Shown piece by piece: positions 42,352 to 54,564 of a DNA stretch of 64,000 bases (within the stretch, counting starts at the first letter, position 1; each line of letters starts with the position of its first letter). The stretch is taken from NCBI GenBank assembly GCA_005765155.1, contig VCCP01000005.1, positions 3,844,001 through 3,908,000 on the forward strand, written 5' to 3'. Made by a program: the position numbers and the translations under genes. A model generated the notes under the pieces. That model ran no database searches. It had not been told where the DNA came from and was given only the letters and a program-made list of their open reading frames with translations. This DNA comes from Zelopaecilomyces penicillatus (lineage: Eukaryota; Ascomycota; Sordariomycetes; Hypocreales; Pseudodiploosporaceae).

Positions 42352-43872
42352 ATGACAACGGTCGAAACAATGGCGACGGCTTCATCTCCAGCGGCCTCTG
42401 CGCCCGCAGACCCTCCCACTTCCCCAAACGCTGCCCCTCCTGCGCTACCGCCTCTGACGACTTCGACATCAGCACGTCGCAGTACTCTATCCCGCCCGAT
42501 GTCCCACGCTTCCAAGAACAGGCTTTCGCAATATTCAGTGAGCTCAGTACCTTCCAGATCACGACCGGTATCGCATATTTTCCCCGTCTTTCCCTCAAGC
42601 CAGCCTCACACACTTGTGCGCGACTTCGCATATCCTGTTATGCACCCGATGCACTACGGACCGCCGCCCGAGTCATCTGGACCGCCGTCGGGAATGACTA
42701 CGCCAGCCAGTGAGACCCGGAGGCTGTCTGATCCCCCCGCATCCTGGGAGCAGAGAATGCCGTGGGACTCGTGGTCGGCTGACGGCTTCAACCGAGGGCA
42801 CGACCTGCCGCCGATTCATTTTGGAGATGGGCCTCCCTACAGCGAAGATGACGATTTACAAAGCCCTGTCGTTTCAACCCGCCATCGCAAGCATAAGTCA
42901 AGCTCGGCAGCTCTTTCCTCAAGAAGCGATGGCAACGGATCAGGCATGATGGATCCCTCCAATTTTGTTGACGAGAGAGGATATTACGCCGGTACAGGTG
43001 GTGATGGGAGTGAACGGTATTATGTCAATCACGGCGGGGAGGCCAATGGTCCTGGTGGAGAGTTTATTACCTACCCTCCCGACCAAGCGCGGCATAGTCG
43101 TGCATACCACTTCTCACAGCAGCCACAGCTCATTAGCGACAACGATGGATGTCGGTCTGGATCGGGTCTCTCAAGCGGCCCACCTTCTCCTCGGGATCAA
43201 CAACCTGATCAGTCTCGCTATTCACGCGACTACCAATTCACCATCACATCGCCAGACGAGGAGTTTCATGGCAAGGCCGTAGCTCTCTTCGACTTTGAGC
43301 GAGAGAACGAGAACGAGTTGCCATTGATAGAAGGACAGATTATCTGGGTATCATACCGACATGGTCAAGGATGGTTGGTTGCTGAAGATCCCAAGACCCA
43401 AGAGAGCGGGCTGGTCCCTGAGGAATATGTTCGGCTATTACGGGACATTGAGGGCGGGATGAACAGTCTGACCGGTCAAGTTGCAGAAGGGGCTGTATCG
43501 CCCAATGATGTAGCCACACCAACTCAAGTGGAGCAGAGCAGCCAATGCGGCCATGCCCCATCATCCAGCAATGCATCGAACGGCTATCACCAACCAGTTG
43601 TATCTACATTCTCAACATCAAGCAAGGACCTCAACCCATATCCTACAGAGCAGCTAGGAATTCAAGCGGGTCAAATTCCGCCTCAGGTGGTACATTATCA
43701 TGGACAAAGAGGAGGCAGCCAGGCAAACACTCCGACGATTTCGACTCTCGATGCCGGCATTGCGGGAAAGGAAAATCAAGATGCGGCACTCAAGGATATA
43801 ACAGACACACCCGCTTTGATCCAGGAAACACCTGCTCCGGTGTCTACCGATGCTATGGATACGGACAGGTGA
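42352..43872 (+). CDS. SH3-domain adaptor, Nbp2/Skb5-like
   Basis: A single exon of 506 residues from ATG 42352. The only folded domain visible is an SH3 domain at about 308-365: KAVALFDFERENENELPL, then EGQIIWVSYRHGQGWLVAED and SGLVPEEYVRLL. The HGQGWLVA and NELxLxEG features match the SH3 of yeast Nbp2 and fission yeast Skb5. These adaptors bring the phosphatase Ptc1 to MAP-kinase kinases (cell wall and HOG pathways) or bind PAK kinases. The ~300 residues before it are Ser/Pro-rich and disordered, with tyrosine-rich DERGYYAGTGG and RHSRAYHF/RYSRDYQF near-repeats (about 246 and 291). The tail is also low-complexity and ends in a TDAMDTDR. Role in MAPK dampening is inferred from the SH3 type; substrate partners cannot be read from the sequence. 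Confidence 0.85.
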   Translation: MTTVETMATASSPAASAPADPPTSPNAAPPALPPLTTSTSARRSTLSRPMSHASKNRLSQYSVSSVPSRSRPVSHIFPVFPSSQPHTLVRDFAYPVMHPMHYGPPPESSGPPSGMTTPASETRRLSDPPASWEQRMPWDSWSADGFNRGHDLPPIHFGDGPPYSEDDDLQSPVVSTRHRKHKSSSAALSSRSDGNGSGMMDPSNFVDERGYYAGTGGDGSERYYVNHGGEANGPGGEFITYPPDQARHSRAYHFSQQPQLISDNDGCRSGSGLSSGPPSPRDQQPDQSRYSRDYQFTITSPDEEFHGKAVALFDFERENENELPLIEGQIIWVSYRHGQGWLVAEDPKTQESGLVPEEYVRLLRDIEGGMNSLTGQVAEGAVSPNDVATPTQVEQSSQCGHAPSSSNASNGYHQPVVSTFSTSSKDLNPYPTEQLGIQAGQIPPQVVHYHGQRGGSQANTPTISTLDAGIAGKENQDAALKDITDTPALIQETPAPVSTDAMDTDR

Positions 43873-44902
43873 AAATTTAGGTCCTGAGTGTTGCTGATGA
43901 CAATTGAGAAGAGCCCATTGACACTCCTGGAATTTGAAAGATTGATCGAACATTCCACGAAGTCGAGGCCGCAATTATGACCTCAACAAATATGATGAAT
44001 TAATGAAGAACATAAATTTCATCCTTGTATGTTGAGCCAGATCACATTGCCGCACCGATGCGCCAACGTATCAAACCGCAGAAATTCTGTATTGAGGGCC
44101 ATGATAGACATTAATGACGAGACGGCAAAGTTGATTCTAAAAAACGGGACGGGTGTAATCGGAAACGGTGCGATGCCTTTGCTGGTCTATCCCCTACAGG
44201 CATGGGGGAAAAGATGATGTTTCTTGGAGGGAGTCGCAATCTTGATTAGAGGAGGGGGAAAGAAGTGTTTGTGGGGAGGCGATATGGCAATTGGATTACC
44301 TATTACGTACGACTATGAACTACGGTCGCTTGGACACACTTTGGTAATGAAACTAAAGGGCAAAATACAAGATAAATTATGATATCAAACAAACACTGGG
44401 ATTTGGCTGTTGTTAACGTACAATGAATGGGTGTTTGTGTGGGTAGTAGTGGTGGCCTATTGATTGTATAGATGGCCAATCGAGAAAACACTCCCTGCCT
44501 GCCTGCCCAGATGTGCTTGCGAGAACATTAATTGCTAATTGCTACAGGCCGCAACAGTAGTCAATCGAATGAGAATTAAATCAATCATGCTGAGAACGTA
44601 TAAACTGGAGACCCTGATCAAAAGGTTGATTACCAATCCCCCAATATGGCGTCAGCGCAGGATGGATGCACAACATAATACCATCACGTGGGCGTATGCG
44701 TCATCAGCGGGTACAAGAATATTATTACATGGTCGCAAGCTGCCTGTTTTCAAGGGAGCTTGCGGGTCTAGTCGGGATGCCCTCAATCCAGCGCTCAGAG
44801 CTTCCCTCTTCCAACCAATTCTTGCCTGCACCCTGATTGCAGAATCTTGTCTTCTAGGCCAATTCACACTTGTTGAACTGAAAAACGCCGAAAATTGCCA
44901 TA
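43873..44902. other. intergenic region before the Mcr1 gene
   Basis: About 1 kb of AT-rich DNA with no convincing coding frame. A frame from 44539 overlaps the first Mcr1 exon in another phase and is rejected. The Mcr1 promoter should lie in the last few hundred bases. Confidence 0.5.
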
Positions 44903-46175
44903 ATGTTTGCCAGATCTGCTTTCCGGGCGGCACAGCCGTTGAGAACAGTATGTATATACGCACACAAAACTCACACAGAACCCCCCCCTCCTCTTTTCTC
45001 TAGCTCTCAATTCCTCCCAATTTGCTCTCAAGATTCCGTTCCGTCGGGGTTTTTTTTTTCGTGACAGAACGCTCTCGAAGTTGCGCTACGCCTGCTAATC
45101 TGTTGGTCACCGCCACCCTTCTTACAGCAAGCACGCCGCTATGCGACCGAATCTGCCCCCAAGGCCGGATCCAACACGCTCCTCTACGCTGCCGGCGGTG
45201 CCGCTGGTGTTGCTGGCGCTGGTTACTGGTTCACTCGTGGCTCACCTGCGGTGCAAGAAGTTGAGGCCAAGGCGAAGCAGGCGGTCAGCGCCCCGGCAAA
45301 GTCGGCCTTTACTGGCGGCGACCAGGGCTTCGTGTCTCTGAAGCTGTCCGATGTCGAAATTGTCAACCACAACACCAAGCGCCTGCGGTTCGAGCTGCCG
45401 GAGCCCGACATGGTTTCTGGCATGCATGTGGCGAGTGCGCTGCTGACCAAGTACAAGGGCCCTAACGATGAGAAGGCGACTCTTCGCCCGTACACCCCCA
45501 TCAGCGATGAGGGTGAGTAATCTCTCTGTTCAATTGGCCCTTTTCCGTTAGATATTCTCACGTTTTTTTCGACCGGCTACTGACATGTTTTACTTGCAAT
45601 ATTTAGAGGACCGCGGTTTCATTGATCTTTTGGTAAAGCAGTATCCCAATGGACCCATGAGCACTCATCTCCATAACATGGTCCCTGGCCAGCGCCTGGA
45701 TATCAAGGGCCCCCTCCCCAAGTACACCTGGTCCGAGAACAAGCACGACCATATTGCCCTCATCGCCGGTGGCACTGGCATCACGCCCATGTATCAGCTG
45801 TGCCGAGCCATCTTCAACAACCCCAACGATAAGACCAAGGTGACACTTGTATTTGGAAATGTCACGGAGGAGGACATCTTGCTCAAGAAGAAGCTTGATG
45901 AGCTTGAGAACACCTATCCCCAGCGATTCCGCGCCTTTTACCTGCTGGACAAGGCGCCCAAGAGCTGGGCCGGCGAGACAGGCTTCATCAGCAAGGAGGT
46001 CCTGAAGACGGTGCTGCCAGAGCCCAAGAACGAGAACATCAAGGTGTTTGTGTGCGGACCTCCAGGTTTGATGAAGGCCATCTCAGGACCCAAGGTCAGC
46101 CCCAAGGACCAGGGTGAGCTGACGGGAGCTCTCAAGGAGTTGGGCTACAACTCCGAGCAGGTGTACAAATTCTAG
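44903..46175 (+). CDS. MCR1: NADH-cytochrome b5 reductase, mitochondrial (Mcr1)
   Basis: Three exons (44903-44947, 45128-45512, 45607-46175) give 332 residues. Mcr1 is a flavoprotein of the mitochondrial outer membrane/intermembrane space that passes electrons from NADH to cytochrome b5 or to ascorbyl radical. The presequence begins MFARSAFRAAQPLRTQARRYA, basic and Ser/Ala-rich, and the hydrophobic stretch NTLLYAAGGAAGVAGAGYWF (about 30-50) is the membrane/sorting segment. FAD-binding motifs are LRPYTPISDE and GPMSTHLHNMVPGQ. NADH-binding motifs are LIAGGTGITPMYQL, VTLVFGNVTEEDIL and VFVCGPPGLMKAISG. The C terminus ends GYNSEQVYKF, the usual aromatic end of the family. The first exon is exactly 15 codons. 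Confidence 0.97.
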
Positions 46176-46901
46176 AGTTCTAATTTCTGTTTTCGTCGTC
46201 TTAGAGAGAGAGAAAGCTTTGTACGATTGTTTATAGACAGAACGAGAGCAACATAGACCAACAGAAGGTACAATTAGAACTACTGAGGCAATTCATGTCA
46301 ATACTCTACTAAGCAAGTTGAAAGAAGATGATTATAGCTCATCTGATATGTGAGCATCTACCCAACGTACCCTAGCTTCTCAGCTATGGGGAAATGGCAT
46401 TGAATTGTCACTTCCATTGGCATTAGCATGCATCATGCCGATCTCCGCAGTGTACTTTTCTTAATCTGCCCCACAACCTCAAAACGTCAAAAAGCAAAAG
46501 ACTTTGTCAGAAGAGTAAGAGCATCTTATGTCCGCCTTTGGACTAGTGTCTTTCCATCTGTTCCGTATTTGGCAGCGGCCGAGAAGAAGACTTTGGGAGA
46601 GGACACACTGACAGGTACCGAAGTTGAAATGAATAGAGTGTAGGTATTAATGCTGCGCGCTATGGGCTACTGGTCGGTTCCGTCCGAGACCTTTCTTTTT
46701 TTTCATTGTCAGTAGAGAGTGTAATGCTCAAACTGCATGAGTGTGTTTGAAATGCCGTGGCTGGATTAGGATACATTCTTCGAAGTTGAGAGCCGTGCAA
46801 GTCTACGTGTCTGTTGCAGATAGATAGATGGGAGTTGAAGTGTTTTATAAGCCCGAATAGATGACACGGTCGATAGCTTGGTGTTTTTCTATCATGAGGT
46901 A

Positions 46902-46903
<2 letters not shown>

Positions 46904-46933
<30 letters not shown>
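46904..46933. repeat. (GT)15 microsatellite
   Basis: Thirty bases of uninterrupted GT dinucleotide between TACC and ATTCTTTG, in noncoding DNA. Confidence 0.95.
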
Positions 46934-46935
<2 letters not shown>

Positions 46936-47955
46936 TCTTTGAATTCTTCCAGGTCAGTTGCTTTGAGAGATTGCAGAGAAAGCAACGTAGGTCAATGATT
47001 ATTCCAGGTCGGCAGTTGATTAGAATGACAATGGTGAGTGCTGCAAGTCGCTAACCCCGTTCCAATGACTGCCCCCGGCCTCTAGAACCTGGTTTCGATC
47101 GTCAATAGGGCTGAGTGGTGTAATATTGCGCTGCGGAGAGTACCCTCCTAAAAAATCAAGAATATCAGTTTTTATCAACGCAACAATCAAAAATTGCGGG
47201 GTGCAGAGTGCATTTTCTGCATGAAGTTTTTGACTGGCGATGCCGAACTCTTTGACCCCCCTCCCCCCTCCATGCTAAAACCCCAACCCCAACCCCCAAC
47301 ACCCCCAATCTAGGAGAGAGATCCTCAAACTAACGGTCTGGTATCAGCCACCCAGGAACCCGCACCCCCTGGGTAGTAGTTAGTGCATGCAATGCATCAA
47401 AAAGGTGAAGAAAAGAAGGAAAAGTGTAAAAAAGGGGGCGTCCACAGCGGCGCGGCATCAACTCGCGGACCCCGGTGACTGGAATGTTGATTCTCTGTGA
47501 ATGTGTCTGTCTCCTTCCAAACGTTTATTTGCCTTTGGGTGTTTCTAGATAGATCATTCATTCATACTCATAAAGAGAGTAAGTAGTTACGAGAAAGAGA
47601 ATGAGAATGAGAAATGGAAAGGAAAGGAAAGAAAAGAAGCAATCAAATGGCCCAAGCATCATCAACTTTTTCATTGGCTTTCTCGGCCTTTGGTTGCCAT
47701 CGCAATGCCGAGGATTTCGCATAATGACCGGCCCATGACGCGGCCACCCGCCCAGATTCCCAATCTTCGCTCCCTCAATGCTCTCTCTCTCAGCAGAGAA
47801 CCAAAACATCAACAGAAACCCCCCGGATATCATAGGGCAGACTGACCAGGGGACCAATACGAGGCTTTCTTGATGTATGTGGCTCTGGCTATAAAGCTTG
47901 CTTGCATTTTGGATGGTTGCGGCCTACTGAATCTCTTACACGCCAGTGGGGAAAA

Positions 47956-47972
47956 GGGGGGGGGGGGGGGGG
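47956..47972. repeat. G17 homopolymer run
   Basis: Seventeen consecutive G residues on the + strand, preceded by GAAAA and followed by TTCACTC. Confidence 0.9.
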
Positions 47973-48529
47973 TTCACTCACAGGAGCGGGGATCATGGAT
48001 GTACACATGTACTGTACTGTACTGTACCTTAGGTATGCGATAGATGGAGTGACACCTAGAAATCAGGGCCTGTTGTTCTTATTTTTTTTATTAAGAAACG
48101 TCAATCCGCCAGACCTTGATTCACATTTTCCCATTTTCTTTCTCACTACCCGCTGGTCATCAGTCATTCGCTTCTTCATTTGGTTTTGTTCGCTCGTTCC
48201 GTCCTTGACAAGAGACGGTTGTTTCTTGATTCCTAGAATAAAAAGTCCTTTCGTTTTCCCCCAACTCGCTGTTCTTTCGTTTTTGCTCGCGCCCTGTCAT
48301 CTCGTGTCATCATCCTTCCAATCGCCCGGCCGACCGACCGACCGACCGGACCAAGCCGCGAAACAGCAAATAATCTACCCCCCCAACGCCCCCCCCCCCC
48401 CTCCCAAAAAAGGAAGCTCTTGCCTGTCGCACAACTGATTTGAAGAGCAACCCTTTTCTCTCTCTCTTTCATCATCATCATCAATCCCGACTTATCAATT
48501 CTTCCGCCAAAAGAATTACTGTACTCAGA

Positions 48530-49513
48530 ATGGGTGCCGCCAACCGTCATGCTGGCCGGGAGCATTTCCCCAGATATCCAAAGGGCTGGATTGTCCTGCG
48601 CATCTTCCAACTCATCTTTTCCATCGCCATCAATGGTCTCTGCGGCTACTCCTTGGCCTATCTGTCATGGTCTGGCACCTATGTCATGGCTTTCACAGTA
48701 TGTTTGAGTCCTCCCCCCCCTCCCGCCATCACTCACTTGAATCTTCAAAACTACCCAGATAAAACATCTCATGACTGTTCCACATCGCTGACCATTTCCC
48801 ACAGTCAAGCGTGACCTTCATCATCTCCATCTGGCTCATCTGCGCTCACTCATGCGCGCCCGGCGCCTTCAACTACTGGGCTGTGCTTGTCTTTGATCTG
48901 CTTCTCTACCTCTTGTGGCTCGTCTCATTCGCTGGTGCCGCTACCCAGGCCGCCGCCATCTTCGTCTGGATTGATTCCTACACAAACTACAGTGGCAGGT
49001 TGAGCAGCGTAAGAGTCGACAACGTTAGCCGCACAAACGGCATCATCTTGGCCACTGCTGCTGGTTTTGGCGCGTTTCAATTGTGAGCTGATTCTCTAAT
49101 CTTCCAACTCTTCATGCATTGAATCCTTTTGTTAACCTCGTGCTTTTTTTCATTTGCACAGCCTTTTCTTCTTCATCGCCTGGGTCACAGACGCCGTCGT
49201 CATCTACCGACACCGCAAAGCTGGTCTCCATTGCAAGCCTATTCACCCTGGTTTCGCCACCGCCGGTCAAGGCTTCTACCAGATGCAGCTTCACAGCAAT
49301 TCTCAATACGCGCCTGTTGGGCAGCAGGATACCTCGTACAACCCCCAGCTGCTCACCCCGCTTCCAACGCACAGCTATGCCTCTCAACAACACCAACAGC
49401 AACAGCAGTATGGCTACCCTCCTGAGGTCAGCGCCGCTGCTGCTGCCGATCACAACGCCTCAAGGCATACTGGAGGCGCACCCAATCAGACGTCACCCCT
49501 CGCGGCACCTTGA
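48530..49513 (+). CDS. MARVEL-domain four-helix membrane protein
   Basis: Three exons (48530-48697, 48805-49082, 49162-49513) give 265 residues from ATG 48530. Four hydrophobic segments can be seen: WIVLRIFQLIFSIAINGLCG (about 20-40), VTFIISIWLICAHSC (59-75), WAVLVFDLLLYLLWLVSFAG (81-103) and NGIILATAAGFGAFQFLFFF (134-160, across the third exon joint). The pattern, with a short basic N terminus (GREHFPRYPKGW) and a Cys pair after segment 2, fits the MARVEL family, which associates with membrane microdomains and vesicle trafficking. The last ~90 residues are cytosolic, with a basic patch (YRHRKAGLHCKP) and a Gln-rich segment (QQHQQQQQYG). No catalytic motif. Function in fungi is mostly uncharacterised. 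Confidence 0.85.
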
Positions 49514-49943
49514 AAGATTCCGTTAGCTCAGTAATTTGGTTTCGTTTTTATAGCTGCTGGGGCGCAATCTCATCATATGAAGGAATGAATAGCCAGCCAG
49601 GGTCGCGACGGGAGTAATCGGAGGAAATGTAGTGTTCATGTCAGAGATGACTTTAATGCAGGTTATGATAGTGTAAAGTCGTTTCATGTAATAGGCACCA
49701 TAGTTTGAGACAACGGGAGCCAGGACGTTTGGCGTTGGAGAACTAATAGACAATGCAATTTGAAATGTTTCACACAAGTGCCTTCTCATAGCCCTGGTCA
49801 TTGTAATTGACAGGATATTAATTATTACCAACTATATATCCATGCATCAAAGATGGTCTTTTTCTCCTTTCCAAAACAGCCGTCTTTACATATTTTAGAT
49901 TCGGTAAGATACATGTGCAAACTGGGCACCGTCTGTTTGACTT
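49514..49943. other. intergenic region between convergent genes
   Basis: This 430-base AT-rich stretch should hold the 3' ends of the MARVEL gene (+) and the M28 peptidase gene (-). No coding frame recognised. Confidence 0.5.
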
Positions 49944-52543
49944 TTACTCCAAACTCTTTGTAGCTCTCAAAACGCAGTTGTTGATAATGCTAGCCCACTT
50001 CAACCCGTTACTGTAATCCTTTGCATCAATACTCTCCATCAAGCCAGGATAAACAGCTAGATAAAACTCATCAGCCTTCAAATCTACATCGGAAACCGGG
50101 TATGTTTTGTACTTACCACCAGCGTAGCCAGTCCACAAACCCGGGGCATATACCACGTGCTTGAACCAGCTGCGGTTGTCAAGCCCACCCTCAAACAAGA
50201 ATTGCCTCTCCAGAAATTTGTACTGCCTGTTAGCCTTGGCAACAGTCGCCCAGAGCTTAATCTTGCCGATGATGTTCCACCAAGGAAGTCCCTCTTCCAG
50301 TTGGCGGTTTGCCGCAGCAGCAAGCTCATCCAGCTCACCTGCCTTCAGGCGGAACTCATCGAGAGACCGCCGGATAGTCTTGAGACTCTCTTCAAAGGCA
50401 TCGGCGCTTCCTATAACCTCAGTACCAGACAGGCTAGCTCGATGAGCAAATATTTCGGTTTCAGTCGTCGGCTCGGTTGCGGAATTGTCTCCGAGTTTGG
50501 CCACTACTGAATCGAGATAACCGCTGAGAGACTCGGCATACTCCTTGGCGCCAAAGGGGATGATAATTCTATCGGCAAGTTCTCCAACCAAGACACCTAA
50601 AACTTGGGACATTGTCTTGTGATAAACAAACCCAGGGTCGCCAAAGTTGCTCATCCAGTGGAAGCTGTCGTAGTTACTATGATAGTGGTAGACCGAACTG
50701 CCATTTCCGCTGAAACCCATATCAATAGAGGGTACGCCGGCAAAATCTTGAAAGGCAGTAAAATCACTGCCACTGCCCATGGTGCTGATGTGGCCGTCCC
50801 AAACATCACCCACTGTCTGTCCTTTGATAGTTTGATTTGGCGATAGGACTAGATGTGTTGCATCCCTAAGAACTTGGTTCAACAGCGGAGCAGCCGAGGC
50901 CGTGAAATCAGGACCTGAAGCACCACCATCGACGTTGAGATAAGCAACATTTGCGTCCGTGATCCAGGGAAGGTACTCCTCAACCCACTCAGTGCTACCG
51001 AGAAGGCCGTACTCTTCACCATCCCAGCTAGCAAAAACAATTGTTCGAAGGGGCTTCCATCCAGCCTCCAATGCTTTGCCGACACTGCGAACCACTTCGT
51101 TCAAAACGGCGGAGCCACTGTTGGGATCGCTTGCACCGCCCACGATCCAAGCATCACGATGGTTTCCGATAATGATGACCTCATTGGGGATCGTGCCGTT
51201 CACGATGCCAATTGTGTCCCACTGTGGTGTGATGACGTATTCCTGTTGGTTGTCAAGATTCAACTGGACGTTGTCTGGTGAAGGTCCAACGTTATACTCC
51301 ACGCCCTTGTGAACGAGACCAAGATTCCTATTCCAGTACTTATTGAAATTCCGCACATTCGGCCCGTGCCCGTTGAGCGCCTTGAGAATAGGGATGGCAT
51401 CGGCGTAGGATATAGGAATCGATGGAATCGAAGGCGTTGTCTCGTTAGCTGGTGCACGGGGGACTCCTGGTTTTGATGGATAGCCCGGAGTGGTTCTAGC
51501 CACGGTTAGCATATTATGAAGTAAGATGACAACCAACTCATCGTTTTGAAAAGAATAACAAAGATTGAAAAATGCACAGGGATAAAGAGGACTTACGGGT
51601 CTCCTGGGCGCACACTGAGGAACTGCACGCTCCCGCGCTGAACGCTGCTTGGGTTTCGAGCAGGCCCTTCGGGATAAGGCTTATAGCCATTGGCTTCAGT
51701 GATTTCGCCATCATCACCGGGGTCACTGTAAATCAGAATGCCAACCATGCCAAGGTCCTGTGCACGCTTGACCTTGAGGCCTCGGAAAATGCCGCCATAT
51801 TTTGCGATGGCAATCTTGCCCTTTAGATCGATTTTGGCCTCCACAAGATCCTCAAAATCACGATAGGTTCCATAGTTGACAAAAACAAAGGATGCAGTAA
51901 CGTTGCCACTGGCGGAGTAGCCGTGGAAAGTTGGGATCCTGTTGTCATACGACGTGGTGGGGTCGTCTTCGAGTACATCTTCACTCAGCGAAGCCTTGAA
52001 CGCGACGTTCCACGCATCAGCGCTGCTCGACTTCTTTTTCAGAAGTGAGAGGCTATGGTCGATGGGGTAATTGATGTAAACATCGTAGGTAGCGATGCTG
52101 GACTGGATGCCCCATTCTTCCCACTTCTCCCTCGTCCAAGCGGCCTAAGCGACGTCAGTTGTCTGTTCGCGTCGTAGATACCTCCATAAAAGACTAGGAA
52201 TTACCTGTGAGTAGTTCTTGCCCGCGAGATGAGCGCCAGACGTGTAGTAACGATTCCATTCTTCTGCCTTTTCGGCTGATGGCGTGTCGAGAAGAATGGT
52301 CTGAAGGTCTTCGTGCCTAAGCGACTTACCATTATGACGAGAAAGGGAGTGGTGGCCATGATGGTGATGATGGCGATGATGGGGCAATGGTGAAAAAAGA
52401 TTGAGAGCAAATGAGGCTATGCCGCATATCAGCAGACAGGTGAAGGCGATGTTGCAGAACCGCCGACAGGTATGTTGCTGAGATCTCCTTTGCGGAGGTC
52501 CGACACGGACAGTCTGGATGAGAGGTGTCGACTCGCCAGCCAT
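49944..52543 (-). CDS. M28 family glutamate-carboxypeptidase-like membrane peptidase
   Basis: Three exons on the minus strand (52543-52205, 52144-51597, 51495-49944) give 812 residues. This is a type II membrane protein: the short basic cytosolic N terminus precedes one hydrophobic segment at about 30-50 (NIAFTCLLICGIASFALNLF), then a His-rich stem (HHRHHHHHGHH). The protease-associated (PA) domain shows FVFVNYGTYRDFEDL and KIAIAKYGGIFRGLKVKRA. The M28 catalytic domain shows NHRDAWIVGGASDPNSG (zinc ligands His408 and Asp419), FASWDGEEYGLLGSTEW (catalytic Glu pair) and YHSNYDSFHW (last zinc His). The C-terminal dimerisation domain ends KWASIINNCVLR. Family members cleave acidic or small C-terminal residues from peptides in the vacuole or secretory lumen. 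Several NxS/T sequons agree with a luminal domain. The two-zinc site is complete. Confidence 0.92.
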
Positions 52544-53525
52544 CTTTTCTGACCCCAACGGTGATGACCTGGAAGTTTTGAGAGTCAGTGCTGGAGACTT
52601 GAAGGTCTAATGACTGCTAAAGATTGAGGCTGACGGCCACGCGGCAGCTAGCCTTAGGGAGCCTTGAGGTGAGAGGGGTGGTGAGTGTGTTGGGTCACCC
52701 GCCTTCATGCCACAATTGGAGGAATCGGCACGTCTGCAATTGCACTCACATCTTGCGGCCGAAAACGACGCGATCCGAGATTGTTCTCAATCCAATCTTC
52801 TGATTTCGCAATGGATTCTTTCAACAGAGTATCGTTATGAGAACATTCGTAGTAGGTATGAGCAGTGAGATGAGAAACAGATAATTAGCAGAAAGGGCTT
52901 CCCTGTCTTGGACACAAAAGCGACGTCACGCAATCCTCAGGCTGGATGAGGGATGGCGCAGGTTTACGTGGGCGAGGGAGCGGGGAGGCAAAACGCCACA
53001 TCGAGCGGACCCCGTTCCAGCCACAGGCGGTTGGTGTGCTGGGCATTTGGTGGTTACCGTCGGGTCTTTTGGCAACTTACACCATCGATACCCTGCACAT
53101 CTTCTTTGCATTTCCACAACTGAAACTGGCTGCAAAGGAAACACAATTGTTTAGGCGAAATAGTATCATAGTTATAGGTCTTGTCTTGTGATTCCATTAC
53201 TCCATATGATATACCGTACATTAAACTCATATTACAACATGAGTCCATATACAAATTGTCCTTCAATTCAGCATGCATGATATCACTTACGTCTTAACTC
53301 CATGAGGTCTGCAATGCTGTGGAACAACCCCACAAGATGCACTCTCCCGGCATCCCACTTTGAATGGGTTGTATTTATGTATAGCCGTATTCTACTGGTA
53401 CCCCAAGAGTTTGTGACACCAGCCAAAGCCATCTGCTTGATATCCTGAGCCCTCGTATTCCCTTCTTCATAATAGTGCGGACAGCACATCATATCTGCTT
53501 TTGGCCATTATTACATTGTCTCCGC

Positions 53526-53546
53526 CACACACACACACACACACAC
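53526..53546. repeat. (CA)n microsatellite
   Basis: About ten CA units between TCCGC and CCAACCC. Confidence 0.9.
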
Positions 53547-53808
53547 CCAACCCATCCATCCGAATTGAGGCCTGCGAACTCCGCTGTCGGACGTCGCGGC
53601 CGTCACACGACTGGCCTATCTTTTCGTTTGTCATCACATCTCTTTTTTCTCTCTTTCAAACAGGGATCATCAATCATCCATCTAGTGTGCACGCTTTGGC
53701 GCTTTTGGGAAAAACGTCGCTTGGGAGAGAATATGGGGAGGGTGGGGGGTTCAAAAAGCTCACATGGATTCGCACCGCCACCGACCAACCCAACACTGCA
53801 GTTTGTTG

Positions 53809-53829
53809 CCTACCTACCTACCTACCTTA
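53809..53829. repeat. CCTA tetranucleotide tandem repeat
   Basis: Five CCTA units in succession, continuing into CCTTACCTTG. Similar GTAGG/CCTAC motifs recur across the window (near 19020, 24590, 35190). Confidence 0.85.
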
Positions 53830-54564
53830 CCTTGCCAATTCATTGTCATCGACGCCCTTGCAGGAATGCGTGCGCCTGCAACACCTGCCTACCCGGAGGA
53901 TATATCCCCGTCATCGGCGCTGGCGTATCAATCAGCGGACGGAACTGTCTATCCGCGATGCAGCCACCGACTGGTCTTGTCTCAATAATATTACCGGTAC
54001 TGGATGTTGCTATGGCCCAAAATGTGTTCAAACCTGCAGGTGCAGTTCCATTGCTTTGCCGAAACGGCGCCGTCGCTGTAGTGGGCGGTTGTACAGCGGT
54101 GTCGTTGACGTATCAGTGGAGGGAAGCCCCCTGTATTTTCCCCCGGTAGTGGATTCTCGCGCCGTGCATCGTGCAAATGACCAGCCTATATGTGGGGCCG
54201 TGTTGAAAAAATAAAACCCACTTATTACCGCTTACCTACCATTACCCATTATTTCCAATGAATGGGTATTTTCCCAGCATCCTCTTTTCCAATTCACGAT
54301 CTTGATTTTCTCCGTTCAAACTTCTTTCTCGCTATCCACCATTCACGTCTCCGCGGGCGCTAGCTTGCCTATTCGCTTCCCAATCTCTCCTAGATCAGCA
54401 CGCCTGTCTGGGATATGGCTGCTCTCTAGGGTGTTTAGAAATCATTTGCTTGCTCACTCACCTTGCGCCTTCGCGGTCCGTTCTGACCATTCTTGACTTC
54501 ACATTTAAATAATAGTCGATATCCTTTATTGCTTGTCTTGGGCGTCTGTGCAGATATCGTCAAA

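Larger units (their letters stand above)
46176..48529. other. 2.35-kb intergenic region with microsatellites
   Basis: Contains a (GT)15 run at 46904-46933, a G17 run at 47956-47972, an imperfect AACCCC/AACACC stretch near 47280-47310 and a CCGA array near 48328-48350. The last ~100 bases before the MARVEL gene are CT-rich with CATCATCATCAT, a typical leader. No recognisable coding frame. Confidence 0.5.
52544..54564. other. 2-kb divergent intergenic region
   Basis: Between the M28 gene (-) and the transporter gene (+). It contains a CA microsatellite (53526-53546) and a CCTA array (53809-53829). Two overlapping frames of about 230 codons (53475-54149, 53501-54214) read through these repeats and show no recognised domain, so I do not call them. 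The last 250 bases, rich in TTCTC, look like the transporter promoter. Confidence 0.5.

Noticed and set aside
53475..54214. two overlapping + strand frames of 224 and 237 codons
   Set aside because: They translate CA and CCTA microsatellites and overlap each other in different phases; no domain or conserved motif.
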